Source: CAXQUZ01 sp942491145 (GTDB lineage: Bacteria > Myxococcota_A > UBA796 > UBA2385). Taken from it: a stretch of DNA of 64,000 nt. Under the pieces are notes generated by a model. That model saw only the letters and a program-made list of their open reading frames with translations, did no database searches and had not been told where the DNA came from. The stretch's first letter is position 1; each line of letters starts with the position of its first letter. A program made the translations under genes and the position numbers. The stretch is from assembly GCA_942491145.1 (NCBI GenBank), contig CALOBC010000059.1, positions 124,001 through 188,000 of the forward strand, written 5' to 3'. Of the stretch, positions 1 to 9,629 are shown in pieces.

Positions 1-1186
1 AGAGAGCGTTCTCGCCACGCTGGGCGGCCGCCCTTGCTCGGACGTGGCGCTCGGGCGCTTCGGCGCCAGCAACGAGATCGTGGACCACGTGCTGGAGATC
101 AAGAACATCGTCCCCCACAGCAGCCTGGTCCGCGCCGAGGCCGAGCTGGTCGAGGGTGTGCGCCGCCTCGGGGTGCTCCTCGACCAGAAGTACCGGGCGC
201 GCCTGTTGCCCGGCGGCATGCATCCTTGGCTGGACCCCCGCGACACCCGGGTGTGGAAGCGCAGCAACCGGCGCATCTACGAGACCTACACGCGGCTGTT
301 TGACCTGAAGACCCATGGCTGGGCCAATGTGCACGCGGTGCATGTCAACTTGCCGCTCGGCTCGCCCGACGAAGCCGCGGCCATGATGAACGCCGCACGG
401 CTGCTGGTGCCTTACCTGCCGGCGCTCGCAGCATCGTCCCCCCTGGTCCAGGGCGAGCTCACCGGGCGGGTCGACAACCGGGTGGCGTGGCTGTTGGAGC
501 ATCAGGCGCGGCTGCCCGAGAGCATGGCCCGCCTCGTGCCGGAGCACCTCACCAGCCTCGCCGACTACAAGAAAGACGTGCTGGCGCCCATGTACGCGGC
601 GGTGGACCGCATCCCCGGCGCCGAGGCGCTGCGGGCCGAGTTCCTCAACGCCCGGGGCGCGGTCATCAAGGCGAGCCGGAACAGCATGGAAGTGCGCATT
701 CTCGACGTGCAGGAGTGCGTGCGGGCCGACGTCGCGGTGGCTTGGTTTGTGCGGCGGTCGCTGCGTTGGCTGGCCCGCAGCCTCGCGAGCCTGCCGCCCT
801 CACCCCAGTGGATGCTGGAAGACGATCTTCTCGCGGTCTCTCGGCTCGGCGGTCAGGCCCGGGTGCACGCGCCCTTCTTGCCGTCGGCCACCCGGGACGC
901 TGCCGGCCTCGCGTCTGCCCAAGACGTGCTCCAGTGGATGCTTCACAACGTCGATGGGCGCATCGCTGTCGACGAACAAGTCTATGCCGACCTCTGCGCG
1001 GGCATCATCGCCCGGGGCAGCCTGTCCGAGGCCATTGTCCGCAAGCTGGGCCCCCTCGCCGACGCCGCGGATGCCAGCAATGAAGCCACGGCGGGACCGG
1101 CCTTCACCGAGGCCGCCCGGGCCATCTGGATTCAGCTCGCCGACTGCTTGTTGGACAACCGTCCCTGGTCCGGTCGGGACGACTGA
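1..1186 (+). CDS. GCS2-family carboxylate-amine ligase (5' truncated)
   Basis: The reading frame is open from the first bases of the window, so the gene begins upstream; the GTG at 44 is probably internal. The visible ~394 residues match the C-terminal part of the glutamate-cysteine ligase family 2 (YbdK/EgtA type), which couples ATP to gamma-glutamyl amide bond formation. Diagnostic pieces are GGMHPW, the HAVHVNLPLGS strand and NARGAVIKASRNSMEVRILDVQE near the end of the catalytic domain. The stop at 1184-1186 is directly abutted by the GTG start of an N-formylglutamate amidohydrolase, so the two are probably co-translated and may act on related glutamyl compounds. The substrate cannot be told from sequence. 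Confidence 0.8.
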   Translation, partial: ESVLATLGGRPCSDVALGRFGASNEIVDHVLEIKNIVPHSSLVRAEAELVEGVRRLGVLLDQKYRARLLPGGMHPWLDPRDTRVWKRSNRRIYETYTRLFDLKTHGWANVHAVHVNLPLGSPDEAAAMMNAARLLVPYLPALAASSPLVQGELTGRVDNRVAWLLEHQARLPESMARLVPEHLTSLADYKKDVLAPMYAAVDRIPGAEALRAEFLNARGAVIKASRNSMEVRILDVQECVRADVAVAWFVRRSLRWLARSLASLPPSPQWMLEDDLLAVSRLGGQARVHAPFLPSATRDAAGLASAQDVLQWMLHNVDGRIAVDEQVYADLCAGIIARGSLSEAIVRKLGPLADAADASNEATAGPAFTEAARAIWIQLADCLLDNRPWSGRDD

Positions 1187-1900
1187 GTGCGCCCCCACGT
1201 CATTGTGAGCTGTGAGCACGCGGGCTGGGCCGTGCCGCCGGGGGTGGACCTCGGCATCAGTGCGGCCCAGCGCTCCAGCCACATCGGCTGGGACCGGGGT
1301 GCTGCCCAATTTGCGGATGCGCTGGGCGCGTCCTTGGGGTTGCCGGTCTTTCGGGGGGTGTGGAGCCGGCTGGTGGTGGACCTCAACCGCCGGGAGACCG
1401 ACCCAGGGGTGATGGCCCCGGTGTCTGGGGGCATCCCCATTCCCGGCAATGTGGGTCTCGATGCTGCGTCCCGAGAAGCCCGCTTGGCCCGCTGGCACCG
1501 GCCGTGGCGGCGGGCACTGTGCCATGCGGTGGATGAGGCGGTCGGCGCCGGCGGATGCATCCACATCAGTGTGCACTCCTTCGATCCCCACTTCCATCCG
1601 GGGGGTGGGCCCGGCATGGACCCGGCCCGGGTGGACCTCGATCTTGGGGTGCTCTTCGACCCGTCCAGATCCATCGAGAACAGCTTGGCAGAAGCGCTTC
1701 TGGCCGAGCTGCGCGCGGAAGGGTGCTCGGCCTATGCGAACCGACCGTATGCCGGCACCGCTGAAGGCATGGTGACCTGGCTGCGGGCCCGCCACTGTCA
1801 ACAGTACGCCGGGCTGGAGCTGGAGCTGCGTCAGGGCCCGATGGACCATGTGGTTGCCCAAGACGTTGTAGCCAAGGTCATCTTGGCGGCTATGGGCTGA
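1187..1900 (+). CDS. N-formylglutamate amidohydrolase family protein
   Basis: This 237-residue protein belongs to the N-formylglutamate amidohydrolase (FGase) family, zinc-dependent hydrolases that deformylate N-formyl-L-glutamate. Family marks are VSCEHAG at residues 6-12, WDRGA, the SRLVVDLNR motif that contacts the substrate carboxylate, and HISVHSF. It starts with GTG immediately after the stop of the upstream ligase gene, which implies translational coupling. No other histidine-degradation gene is visible, so a role in histidine catabolism is not supported; pairing with a GCS2 ligase suggests metabolism of a glutamyl peptide (inference). Confidence 0.85.
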   Translation: MRPHVIVSCEHAGWAVPPGVDLGISAAQRSSHIGWDRGAAQFADALGASLGLPVFRGVWSRLVVDLNRRETDPGVMAPVSGGIPIPGNVGLDAASREARLARWHRPWRRALCHAVDEAVGAGGCIHISVHSFDPHFHPGGGPGMDPARVDLDLGVLFDPSRSIENSLAEALLAELRAEGCSAYANRPYAGTAEGMVTWLRARHCQQYAGLELELRQGPMDHVVAQDVVAKVILAAMG

Positions 1901-2496
1901 CCCGTGTGGGGCGCGTGTGGACGCAAGGGTCTCCCCACCCGACGGTTGAGTTGTGGTCGCTCAGACCGCGGGGTTGTTGAGTACTGACGGTGTCTGGCAC
2001 CCCGGGGGAGGCCGCTCGCGATGACCGCTTGGACGGGGGCGTTGTTGTCCGGTTCCGCTGGATCTCTGCGGGTCTCGTTGCAGGCCCCGCCTCCGCCATT
2101 GCCGGACGGGAAAGGGGCAAATGACATCCCTCAAGTCCCGGCTTAGCTGGCCGTTGGGGTGGGGCCTGCGCGGGGTGGATGGTGCGGTCCCCCCCTTGAT
2201 CAATGCTGAGGTGAAGTGATGCTGCTCACATCGAGGCGCAATCGGTTGGTTGAGGTCTTGGTTTGAGCACATCTTGTGTCACTGTATTGGGTAGTCTGCC
2301 TGTGTCGAAGTACTCAATTGGTCCGCTGGTCGCTTACGGGGTGCTTTCGCGTTGGCGCTTGGCGCCCAGCCTGCTCCGTGTGCGAGGTATTCGATGCGGT
2401 GTACTCGCCCCGTAGGAAGATAGAGTCTTGGTCCTCCCCACGTCCCCATCATGCCGAGCGCCCCGGCATCCGGCCTGCTGCTCTGCGGGCGGGTCG
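1901..2496 (+). other. Intergenic region, no recognisable gene
   Basis: Nearly 600 bases between the amidohydrolase and the hybrid kinase. It is somewhat less GC-rich than its surroundings, especially from about 2200 to 2430. Short frames here show no family signature or good ribosome-binding site. It probably holds the kinase promoter; I could not fix its position. Confidence 0.5.
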
Positions 2497-5400
2497 ATGT
2501 GGACTGTTGTGTGGTTGGTGCTCGTCTGTATCGGGGCGCTGCCTGCGCACGGGGCCATGCCGATGGACGAGGCCTTCCGGATCGACCGTTGGGGCGAAGC
2601 GGCGGGGCTGGGCCAAGGCACCGTCACGTCCATCGCCCAGGACCCTCAAGGCTATCTGTGGGTGGGCACCTTCGGCGGGCTGATGCGCTTCTCGGGCGAG
2701 CAGTTCGTCAACGGGCCGAGTGTGGCTGGCGACAACCGGCTGTTGGTGCGGCTCACGGCCCTGTTCCAGGATGGGCCGGTCCTCTGGGTCGGGATGCAGA
2801 CGGACGGTGTCTGGCAGATGGTCGATGGCCAGTACCTCGCGGTGCCCCAGCCCCAGACGCTGTCGGGCGCGACCATCTGGAGCATCCAAGCGAGCCAGCG
2901 CGGCGGGATTGTGGTGACGTCCTCCGCGGGCACCTTCCACCGCGATCCGAGCGGGGTGTGGACCGTGCTGGGGTTCGTCAACGGCCAGCGCACCGAAGAG
3001 CTGCTGGGCCCCGACATGATGATGTCCTCCGAGTCGGGCCTCTGGCGGCTGAAGCCCGGCGGCGCGGCCGAGCTGGTGGTGGACACCATCACGCGGGCGA
3101 CCGCCACCGACCCGTGGGGCGGGCTGTGGGTCCTGGGTGAGAAGGGGCTGGCGCTGTACGACGGCGACGAGGAGTACCTGCCCGAAGAGGCCCTTCGCCA
3201 TCCGGCGGGTGTGGGGGGCCAGTTCATCGAGGATGCACAGGGCCGGGTGTGGGTCGGCATCGGCGACCAGCTGTTCATGCTCGGTACGTGGGGCGAAGCG
3301 CGGTCCCGGATGCGGTCGGGCGAGCCCGTTGCGGTCGCCGAGATGGACCTGCCAGGCGACCTGCGCAGCGCGTTTGTCGATCGGGACGACCAGCTCTGGA
3401 TCGGTCTGGTCGGCGAGGGGTTGATGCGGATCTCCGCCCGCCCCTACAGCCGCTTGCCGGTGGTCGATGAAGAGGACGGGATGGTCCTGCGGTGGGGCGC
3501 CGGGCCGCTGTCGGGCTTTGGGTCTCGGCTCTGGGTGGCCATGGAGTGCGACAAGCTGTTGGAGCTGCGGGGGCGTGAGGTGCTGGCCCAGCACACGATC
3601 GGCGAGCCGGTCCACAGCCGCAGCACCTGCATCGGCGCCCTCGCGGCGAGCGCCGACGGCGGCGTCTTCGTCGGGACCCAAGGGCGGGTGCTGCGCATGG
3701 ACGACGGCGTGTGGTCGAACGTCCGGGTCGATCCACCGCTGTGGCCCTCCGAGATGGTGACCTTGCTCCAGGTGGACTGGGCGGGCCAGCTGCTGCTGGG
3801 CACGGACGAGGGGCGGCTGTTTCAGGGCAGCCCCGATCAAGGCGCCCTGCGGCTGGTGCCCACGCCGTCGGAACTGGGTCAGATCAAGGCGGCACTCCGC
3901 GAGCCCGTGGGACTGAGCTTGGGCACCACCAGAGGGCTCTGGCTCCAGCGGTCTGGGCAGTGGACCTTGCTGTCGGGGGCTGCCGGCTTCGCCCCGGGCG
4001 AGGTCCGTCACCTGCACCGTGACGAGCGGGGCGTGCTGTGGGGGGCCACCTACGGGGGGGGCCTCGGCTATGTGGTGGACGAACACATCGGGCGGCTGAA
4101 CACGCAAGACAATGGCCTGACCGACGGCTTTCTCTCGGCCATCATCGACGATGGGCAGGGGGGCCTCTGGCTGCAGGGCAACCGGGGCATGGCCCACCTC
4201 TCCCGGCCCGAGATCGAGTCTGTGCTGTACCAACAGGCCGAGAAGCTCTCGGTCCAGCAGGTGCCGGTGGGGGAAGCCAATGGCTACGCCCAGCCCTCGG
4301 CCTGGGCCGATCCGTCGGGGCAAGTCTGGCTGGCCACCACCGATGGCGCCGTCCAGTTCGACATGAGCGCGGCCATGGAGCCCATCCAGCCCGGGGCGGT
4401 CCATGTCGAAGAAGTCGAGGTCGGCGGGCATGTGCACAGCGCGCCCTCGGGCCCCATCGATGTGCTGCCGGAGCAGGGCCGGGCCCTGACGGTGAAGTTC
4501 TCGTCGCCGGTGCTCAACCCGCTGCGGACCACCCGCTACGCGTGGCGGTTGCTGCCCGAGGGGGCCAAGGGGGCCTTGGTGGCGTTTGGGCGCCCGTCGC
4601 TCGAGGACTCGGTGCGCTTTGCCGATCTCGCGCCCGGCCGGTACCGGTTCCAGGTCTATGCGGTGGCCTCCGATGACCTCCAAGGTGCCCTTCAAGAGCT
4701 GGTGTTCACCATTCCGCCCACCCTCTGGGAGCGCACGTCGGTGCGGGTCGGCAGCTTGCTCCTGGCGCTGCTGTTGGTGGTGGGTGTGGTGCGCTTTCGG
4801 CTGAAAGAGGTGGAAAAGCGCAACACGCTGCTGCGGGAAGAAGTGCTCCAGCGGAAGGCTGCCGAGCTGCGCTTGCAGGACCAGAAGCTCTACTACCGCG
4901 GCATCTTCGAGACGGCCGGCAACGCCTTTCTGCTCTACGATGACGCTGGCACCTGCCTGGATGTGAACCCCGAGGCGTGCCGGCTGTTTGGCGGGTCCCG
5001 GACGGAGCTGACATCCACCCCCGCCGAGTCCCTGGGGCTGGCGGCGATCGACACCGAGTCCGTGGGCCAGCCCCGCTCCTGCCGGCGCTGCGATGGTGGC
5101 ACCTTCGTGGGCCGTGTGGCACGGGTGGCGCTGCGGGTGGGCGACGAGAACCGCGTGCTGGTGTCGGTGGTGGATCTCACCGAGCTGATGGAGGTTCGCG
5201 ACGAGCAAGAGCGGCTTCAAGCCCAGCTGCACACGTCTCGGCGCATCGAGGCGCTTGGTCGGTTGGCTGGCGGCGTTGCGCACGACATGAATAACGTGAT
5301 CACGGCTGTTTTGGGCAATATTGTGCTCATCGAAGAAGCCAACGTCGAGGGGGATGAAGAGATCGCCGAGAGCGTGCACGAGATTCGTGCGTCGGCGGAG

Positions 5401-6366
5401 CGGGGCACACGCCTGGTCCGCCGGCTCCTGGCCTTCGGACGCCAGCGGGGCAGTGGGCGGGAGCGGCTGGACCCCGATGCGGTGGCCCAAGACATGAAGA
5501 AGATGCTGGTGCGCTTGTTGCCCGAAGACATCCGCCTGGTGGTGGTGCCCGGCAGCCCGGGTCCGGTCCAGATCGACCGCACCGAGCTTGAACAGGTGCT
5601 GCTGAACTTGGTGACCAATGCGGGCGACGCCATGCCCCAGGGTGGTCAGGTCACGGTGCGCACCTTCCGGGATGGGCCGTGGGTGTGTCTGGAAGTCCAG
5701 GACCAGGGCATGGGCATGGCTCCGGACGTGCAAAGCCAGGTCTACGAGCCCTTCTTCACCACCAAGAGTGTGGGGCGGGGCACCGGGCTGGGGCTGGCCA
5801 CGGTGCGGGACATCGTCAACGGCGCGGGGGGCACGATCCAGCTGCGCTCGGTTCCTGGCCAGGGCACCGCCTTCTCCGTTCGCTTCCCGCTGGCCAGCGT
5901 GGACGTCCCGGTGCCGGCCGAGCCCGAGCCCGTTCACCAGCTGCCGCTGCTGCGGGGGGACGGTGAAGGCATTCTGCTGGTCGATGATGACGACCAAGTG
6001 CGCCGGGCGATGGTGATTCCGCTGCGGCGGGCGGGCTACCGGGTGGTGGACTTCGGCAACCCGGTGGCGGCCGTGGCCTGGATGGAGCACCACTGCGGCG
6101 AGATCGATCTGGTGCTCACCGATGTCGTGATGCCCGAGATGAACGGGCGTGAGCTGTCAGACCAACTGCGGCTGCTGCGGCCGGACGTGCCGGTGCTCTT
6201 TGTGTCCGCCTACACCGACCGGGTCATGCTGGACCGGGGCATCGACGGGACGGCCGAGAACATCCTGTCCAAGCCGTTTTCCCCGGCTGAGCTGGCCACG
6301 CGGGTGCGGCGCTTGCTGGGGCCCAGCCGGGTGTGTGAGCCGCAAGGTGCGTCGCCGATGGCCTGA
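2497..6366 (+). CDS. Hybrid two-component sensor kinase with periplasmic propeller sensor
   Basis: A 1289-residue one-piece two-component system. The ATG at 2497 is chosen over an in-frame start at 2428 because it opens directly on a signal peptide (MWTVVWLVLVCIGALPAHG). Then come repeated beta-propeller blades of the reg_prop type (for example QDPQGYLWVGTFGGLMRF), a Y_Y_Y-like domain at about 660-740, one membrane helix at about 749-767, a PAS domain from about 799, a HisKA domain with phospho-accepting His929 in VAHDMN, an HATPase domain (NAGDAMPQGG, GRGTGLGLATV) and a C-terminal receiver with Asp1209 in LTDVVMPEMNG. The order matches propeller hybrid kinases (HTCS-like), but there is no C-terminal AraC output domain, so the phosphate must pass elsewhere. 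No adjacent response regulator is present; the ligand is unknown. Confidence 0.9.
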   Translation: MWTVVWLVLVCIGALPAHGAMPMDEAFRIDRWGEAAGLGQGTVTSIAQDPQGYLWVGTFGGLMRFSGEQFVNGPSVAGDNRLLVRLTALFQDGPVLWVGMQTDGVWQMVDGQYLAVPQPQTLSGATIWSIQASQRGGIVVTSSAGTFHRDPSGVWTVLGFVNGQRTEELLGPDMMMSSESGLWRLKPGGAAELVVDTITRATATDPWGGLWVLGEKGLALYDGDEEYLPEEALRHPAGVGGQFIEDAQGRVWVGIGDQLFMLGTWGEARSRMRSGEPVAVAEMDLPGDLRSAFVDRDDQLWIGLVGEGLMRISARPYSRLPVVDEEDGMVLRWGAGPLSGFGSRLWVAMECDKLLELRGREVLAQHTIGEPVHSRSTCIGALAASADGGVFVGTQGRVLRMDDGVWSNVRVDPPLWPSEMVTLLQVDWAGQLLLGTDEGRLFQGSPDQGALRLVPTPSELGQIKAALREPVGLSLGTTRGLWLQRSGQWTLLSGAAGFAPGEVRHLHRDERGVLWGATYGGGLGYVVDEHIGRLNTQDNGLTDGFLSAIIDDGQGGLWLQGNRGMAHLSRPEIESVLYQQAEKLSVQQVPVGEANGYAQPSAWADPSGQVWLATTDGAVQFDMSAAMEPIQPGAVHVEEVEVGGHVHSAPSGPIDVLPEQGRALTVKFSSPVLNPLRTTRYAWRLLPEGAKGALVAFGRPSLEDSVRFADLAPGRYRFQVYAVASDDLQGALQELVFTIPPTLWERTSVRVGSLLLALLLVVGVVRFRLKEVEKRNTLLREEVLQRKAAELRLQDQKLYYRGIFETAGNAFLLYDDAGTCLDVNPEACRLFGGSRTELTSTPAESLGLAAIDTESVGQPRSCRRCDGGTFVGRVARVALRVGDENRVLVSVVDLTELMEVRDEQERLQAQLHTSRRIEALGRLAGGVAHDMNNVITAVLGNIVLIEEANVEGDEEIAESVHEIRASAERGTRLVRRLLAFGRQRGSGRERLDPDAVAQDMKKMLVRLLPEDIRLVVVPGSPGPVQIDRTELEQVLLNLVTNAGDAMPQGGQVTVRTFRDGPWVCLEVQDQGMGMAPDVQSQVYEPFFTTKSVGRGTGLGLATVRDIVNGAGGTIQLRSVPGQGTAFSVRFPLASVDVPVPAEPEPVHQLPLLRGDGEGILLVDDDDQVRRAMVIPLRRAGYRVVDFGNPVAAVAWMEHHCGEIDLVLTDVVMPEMNGRELSDQLRLLRPDVPVLFVSAYTDRVMLDRGIDGTAENILSKPFSPAELATRVRRLLGPSRVCEPQGASPMA

Positions 6367-6520
6367 GCGGTGGGCGGGGGCCTGACGCCTGCGCTGGGTC
6401 TCCGTGCCGGGTGCGCCGCGCCCTCAGACCGGCGCGAGATCAACTCTGTGGCACGCTGGGACCGGTGCGCATCGGGAAGCCCGTGCGCCTGTGGACCGCC
6501 GGAGCTGCGGAGGAGCGTCG

Positions 6521-7960
6521 ATGAGCTGGAGAGCATGGGCCCCACGGGTGGCGGTGGCCACGGTGAGCATGGCTGCGACCGTCGGTCTCGTGGTGGTCTG
6601 GGCAATGTCCCGGCCCACCCTCGTCGAGCGGCCGGCGCCGGTGCCAGGGCTGCTGCGCATCGCCGACGTGACGGTGATCGACGTGGTGGAGGGTCGCGCC
6701 GTGCCCCACCAGGACGTGGGCGTCCTGGGCGAGAACATCGTGTCAGTGGGTGTTCACGTCGACTCTCCGGACACCCCTGCCGAGCGGACCATCGATGGCA
6801 CGGGGCTGACGCTGGTGCCCGGGTACATCGATGCCCACTGCCATGTGGGCTCGTCGCCAGCGGTGCCCTGGACCACCAGCCTGCCGGACCTGGACCTCAA
6901 CTTGGAGCGGCTGCTCTTCGCGGGCGTGACGCGGGTCTTTGACCCCGGCTCGATGGTCCCCGACACCTTTGAGATCCGCGCAGAGCTCGCCAGTGGTGCG
7001 CGCTTGGGGCCCGTGTTGCACGCGGCAGGGCCCATCTTCACCGCCGTGGGGGGCCACCCAGAGCCCATGGCCCGAGAGCTCTACCCGGGCGTCGTCGTGG
7101 ACCAGCTGCTGCCCAAGATGATGCGCCAGATCGACAGCCCCGACGCCGCACGGGACGCGGTGGCGGCGCTTGTGCCCCACCGTCCAGACTTCATCAAGCT
7201 CGTGGTCGACCGCTTGCCGCTCCATGCCCCACGGCTGACGCCCCAGCTGTCGCGGGCGATTGTGGAGGCAGCCAACGCCCAAGGCTTTCGTGCGGTCGCC
7301 CACATCGGCAGCACCGAAGATGCCTTGGAGGCCGCCGATGCCGGCGTGTCGGCGTGGATCCATGGGGTCTACAAGGAGCGCATTCCCGACGAGGCCATCT
7401 CGACGTTGGCGGCCCACGGCATCCCCATGGTGCCCACCTTGGTGGTGTTTCGGACCTATGGCGAGATGGCCCAGGGAGCGTTTCCGGCCACCCCGTTGGA
7501 GCGAGCGCTGGCCCCCGCTTCGCTGCTGGATCCCCGGGGGGACACGACGGGCCAAGATGGTGTGTCCGACGACATTCGCGACTATGTGACGATGCTGTCC
7601 GAGCAACAGCAGTCGGCCCTCGACAATGTGGGGCGGCTGCACCGGGCGGGGGTGGTGATGATCACCGGCTCCGATGCCCAGGGGGGCGTGGTGCACGGGG
7701 CCTCGCTGCACCGGGAGCTTGACTTGTTGTCCCAAGCTGGACTGTCCCCCCTCGATGTGCTGCGCGCAGCCACCGTCAACGGGGCCCGGTTCTTGTCGAA
7801 CCAGGCCGACCCGCCCTACGGGGTGGTGGCGGCGGGCAAGCGGGCCGACTTGGTGCTGCTGCGGGCCGATCCCCTCCAAGATGTGGCGGCGCTCAGTGAG
7901 ATCGAGTCGGTCTGGCTGGGCGGTGTGCCCCTGGACCGGTCGCCCTGGCCCCGACCCTGA
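6521..7960 (+). CDS. Membrane-anchored metal-dependent amidohydrolase
   Basis: A 479-residue amidohydrolase-superfamily enzyme of the imidazolonepropionase/prolidase-like type. The ATG at 6521 is preceded by a strong GGAGGAG site (6509-6515), five bases away, which rules against the longer frame. Residues 1-30 form a single hydrophobic segment (signal anchor), so the enzyme probably works in the periplasm. Metal ligands are visible: H106-x-H108 in DAHCHVG, Lys226 in FIKLVVDR (probable carboxylated lysine), His261 in VAHIGS and Asp385 in TGSDAQ. The closing GKRADLVLLRADPL is the usual small beta-domain. The substrate is unknown; family members cleave cyclic amides or Xaa-Pro/Arg/Lys dipeptides. 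Confidence 0.85.
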   Translation: MSWRAWAPRVAVATVSMAATVGLVVVWAMSRPTLVERPAPVPGLLRIADVTVIDVVEGRAVPHQDVGVLGENIVSVGVHVDSPDTPAERTIDGTGLTLVPGYIDAHCHVGSSPAVPWTTSLPDLDLNLERLLFAGVTRVFDPGSMVPDTFEIRAELASGARLGPVLHAAGPIFTAVGGHPEPMARELYPGVVVDQLLPKMMRQIDSPDAARDAVAALVPHRPDFIKLVVDRLPLHAPRLTPQLSRAIVEAANAQGFRAVAHIGSTEDALEAADAGVSAWIHGVYKERIPDEAISTLAAHGIPMVPTLVVFRTYGEMAQGAFPATPLERALAPASLLDPRGDTTGQDGVSDDIRDYVTMLSEQQQSALDNVGRLHRAGVVMITGSDAQGGVVHGASLHRELDLLSQAGLSPLDVLRAATVNGARFLSNQADPPYGVVAAGKRADLVLLRADPLQDVAALSEIESVWLGGVPLDRSPWPRP

Positions 7961-8004
7961 GCCTCGTCCCGTTTCCCTTGGTTTGACTGTCTAAAGGAGC
8001 ATCC

Positions 8005-8934
8005 ATGTCGATTGTGAAAGCCCTCGAAGCCCTGCCCACCACCGGTCTGACGGTGGAGGCCCTCAACGTCCTCGACAAGGTCGTTCCCGGTGAGTGGTCC
8101 AACGTCACCCGCTTCGATGCGATGGTCGCGGAGGTCTGCGGGCCAGACGCGCCCGCAAAGCTCGTCGCCCAGGTGCGCCAGACGGCCCTGGCCATCGAGG
8201 CCCGAGACGCCGCCCGCTACAGCCAAGCCCTCCAGATCTACCAGCTGGTCGACCGGATGGACCAAGCCGCGGGTGCGGTGGCCGCCCTGTCCAAGGTGAG
8301 CGACTTGTTTGGTGGCTTCGGGGTTCTGGACCAGTTCACCCCCAAGCCGGCGACCACCCAAGCGGTGGACGCGGGGCTCAAGCTCATCGCCGAGCTGTTG
8401 GCCTTTGGACGGCTGCATGGGCTGCCCAAGATGGACGCCGATGGCCTCGCACGGTTCACGGGTGCGCTCGCCGACTATGGCCGCTACGACCTGATTCGCA
8501 TCGCAGCTTGGGTGGTGTTCGATGGGGTGTTGCCCCTCGGTCCGGACTTCGTGTCCGACATCACGTCGACGTGGCGAGGACTGGCCACCAGTGCGCTGAA
8601 GAGCAACGGGGTGTTTGAGGCCTTGGCCGGGCAGCTGCCGGGGAACACGGTGGCGGAGAAGCAGGGCTTCGTGATTCAGACCCTCGACACGACGGGGGAC
8701 TGGGTGAACCGCTTTGTGGCCGACAAGGGCATCACCCAGTCCGGCGTCATGGCCCAGATCGACCAAGTGATGAGCTTGTCGAGTGGGGGCATGGACGTGG
8801 TCGCGGCGGCCATCGACGCGTCGACGTCCTACACCGCCCACACGGGCACCCAGACCGTTGCCCGGGCGCTGGCGCGGGCCGCCCACGGGGAGCTGAAGGA
8901 CCGGGTCTGGCGGGAGTACGTCGCGGGTCTCTGA
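8005..8934 (+). CDS. Uncharacterised cytoplasmic helical protein
   Basis: A 309-residue protein I do not recognise. The start is well supported by an AAAGGAG site seven bases upstream of the ATG. It has no signal peptide, membrane segment or cysteine cluster. Predicted content is almost wholly alpha-helical, rich in Ala, Val, Leu and Asp, with amphipathic stretches such as VAALSKVSDLFGGFGVLDQF. Its 44-base gap from the amidohydrolase gene allows co-transcription. It looks like a soluble helical bundle or repeat fold; no enzymatic motif is visible. Confidence 0.7.
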   Translation: MSIVKALEALPTTGLTVEALNVLDKVVPGEWSNVTRFDAMVAEVCGPDAPAKLVAQVRQTALAIEARDAARYSQALQIYQLVDRMDQAAGAVAALSKVSDLFGGFGVLDQFTPKPATTQAVDAGLKLIAELLAFGRLHGLPKMDADGLARFTGALADYGRYDLIRIAAWVVFDGVLPLGPDFVSDITSTWRGLATSALKSNGVFEALAGQLPGNTVAEKQGFVIQTLDTTGDWVNRFVADKGITQSGVMAQIDQVMSLSSGGMDVVAAAIDASTSYTAHTGTQTVARALARAAHGELKDRVWREYVAGL

Positions 8935-8950
8935 GTCGCAGCGTGCTGGC

Positions 8951-9607
8951 TCAGTCGAGGCCGAGCCAGCGGTAGGCATGGCGCATCGCCCGCTGGGCAT
9001 CGGTGTCAATGACGTCGCCATGGGCCATCACGATGCGCTCAAAGGGGAAGTCGAGGATGGACCGCAGCTCGGCGCGGGCCGTGGGCCGGTCCATCCACAC
9101 CCGCTCGAGCAAGCTCGCTTGGCACCCCGGATAGCTGCCCGCGCACCGCATCGCTGCGCGGGTCAGCCAGGGGGCATTGGGTGCGATGTTGAACATGAGA
9201 TCGGTCACCAGCAGGGTGCGGCTGGGCTTGTGGTAGAGCACCACCTCGTTGGTGACCGAGAAGCACGACAGGGTCACGACTTCCACGGTGTCACCAAACG
9301 GATGAGTGCCCGTCTGGACCACACCCGTGAAGGGCACATCCGGGCGCTTCTCGGGCAGTCCGGGGGCGGCCCAGCCTTCGAGCCCTGCGGCGATCCACGG
9401 GCCCACAAACAAGTGGTGCAGCTTGTTCGGCGCGAGCACCCACCGGGGCTCTCCCAGCGCGGCCAGGTCGGCCGGCGACACGTCCACCGGCGAGTGGACC
9501 AGCAGCCCCTCGGGCAGCGAGAGCACCGTCATCCGCGCCCCCAGCTCGACGCCGACAAAGCGCAGTGGGCGGTCGATGTGGTGTACGTCGGGGGCGATGG
9601 TGCGCAT
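8951..9607 (-). CDS. DUF4336 metallo-beta-lactamase-fold protein
   Basis: A 218-residue protein of the DUF4336 family, which has a metallo-beta-lactamase-like fold of unknown function. The start is placed at 9607 (MRTIAPDVHHIDRPLRF), with GGAG just upstream; a longer frame would run into the TetR gene. Family features are the opening VELGARMTVLSLPEGLLVHSP, the APNKLHHLFVGPW motif where canonical enzymes carry HxHxDH, and the late MAHGDVI. It lies 22 bases downstream of a TetR regulator gene on the same strand, so it is probably that regulator's target and operon partner. Confidence 0.75.
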   Translation of the reverse strand: MRTIAPDVHHIDRPLRFVGVELGARMTVLSLPEGLLVHSPVDVSPADLAALGEPRWVLAPNKLHHLFVGPWIAAGLEGWAAPGLPEKRPDVPFTGVVQTGTHPFGDTVEVVTLSCFSVTNEVVLYHKPSRTLLVTDLMFNIAPNAPWLTRAAMRCAGSYPGCQASLLERVWMDRPTARAELRSILDFPFERIVMAHGDVIDTDAQRAMRHAYRWLGLD

Positions 9608-9629
9608 GGGGGGCTCCGATGGGGGGCGC

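Noticed and set aside
2449..6093. Very long open frame on the minus strand opposite the hybrid kinase
   Set aside because: The plus-strand protein has complete kinase, PAS, propeller and receiver domains; the antisense product is His/Pro/Arg-rich without any domain, a usual shadow in GC-rich DNA.
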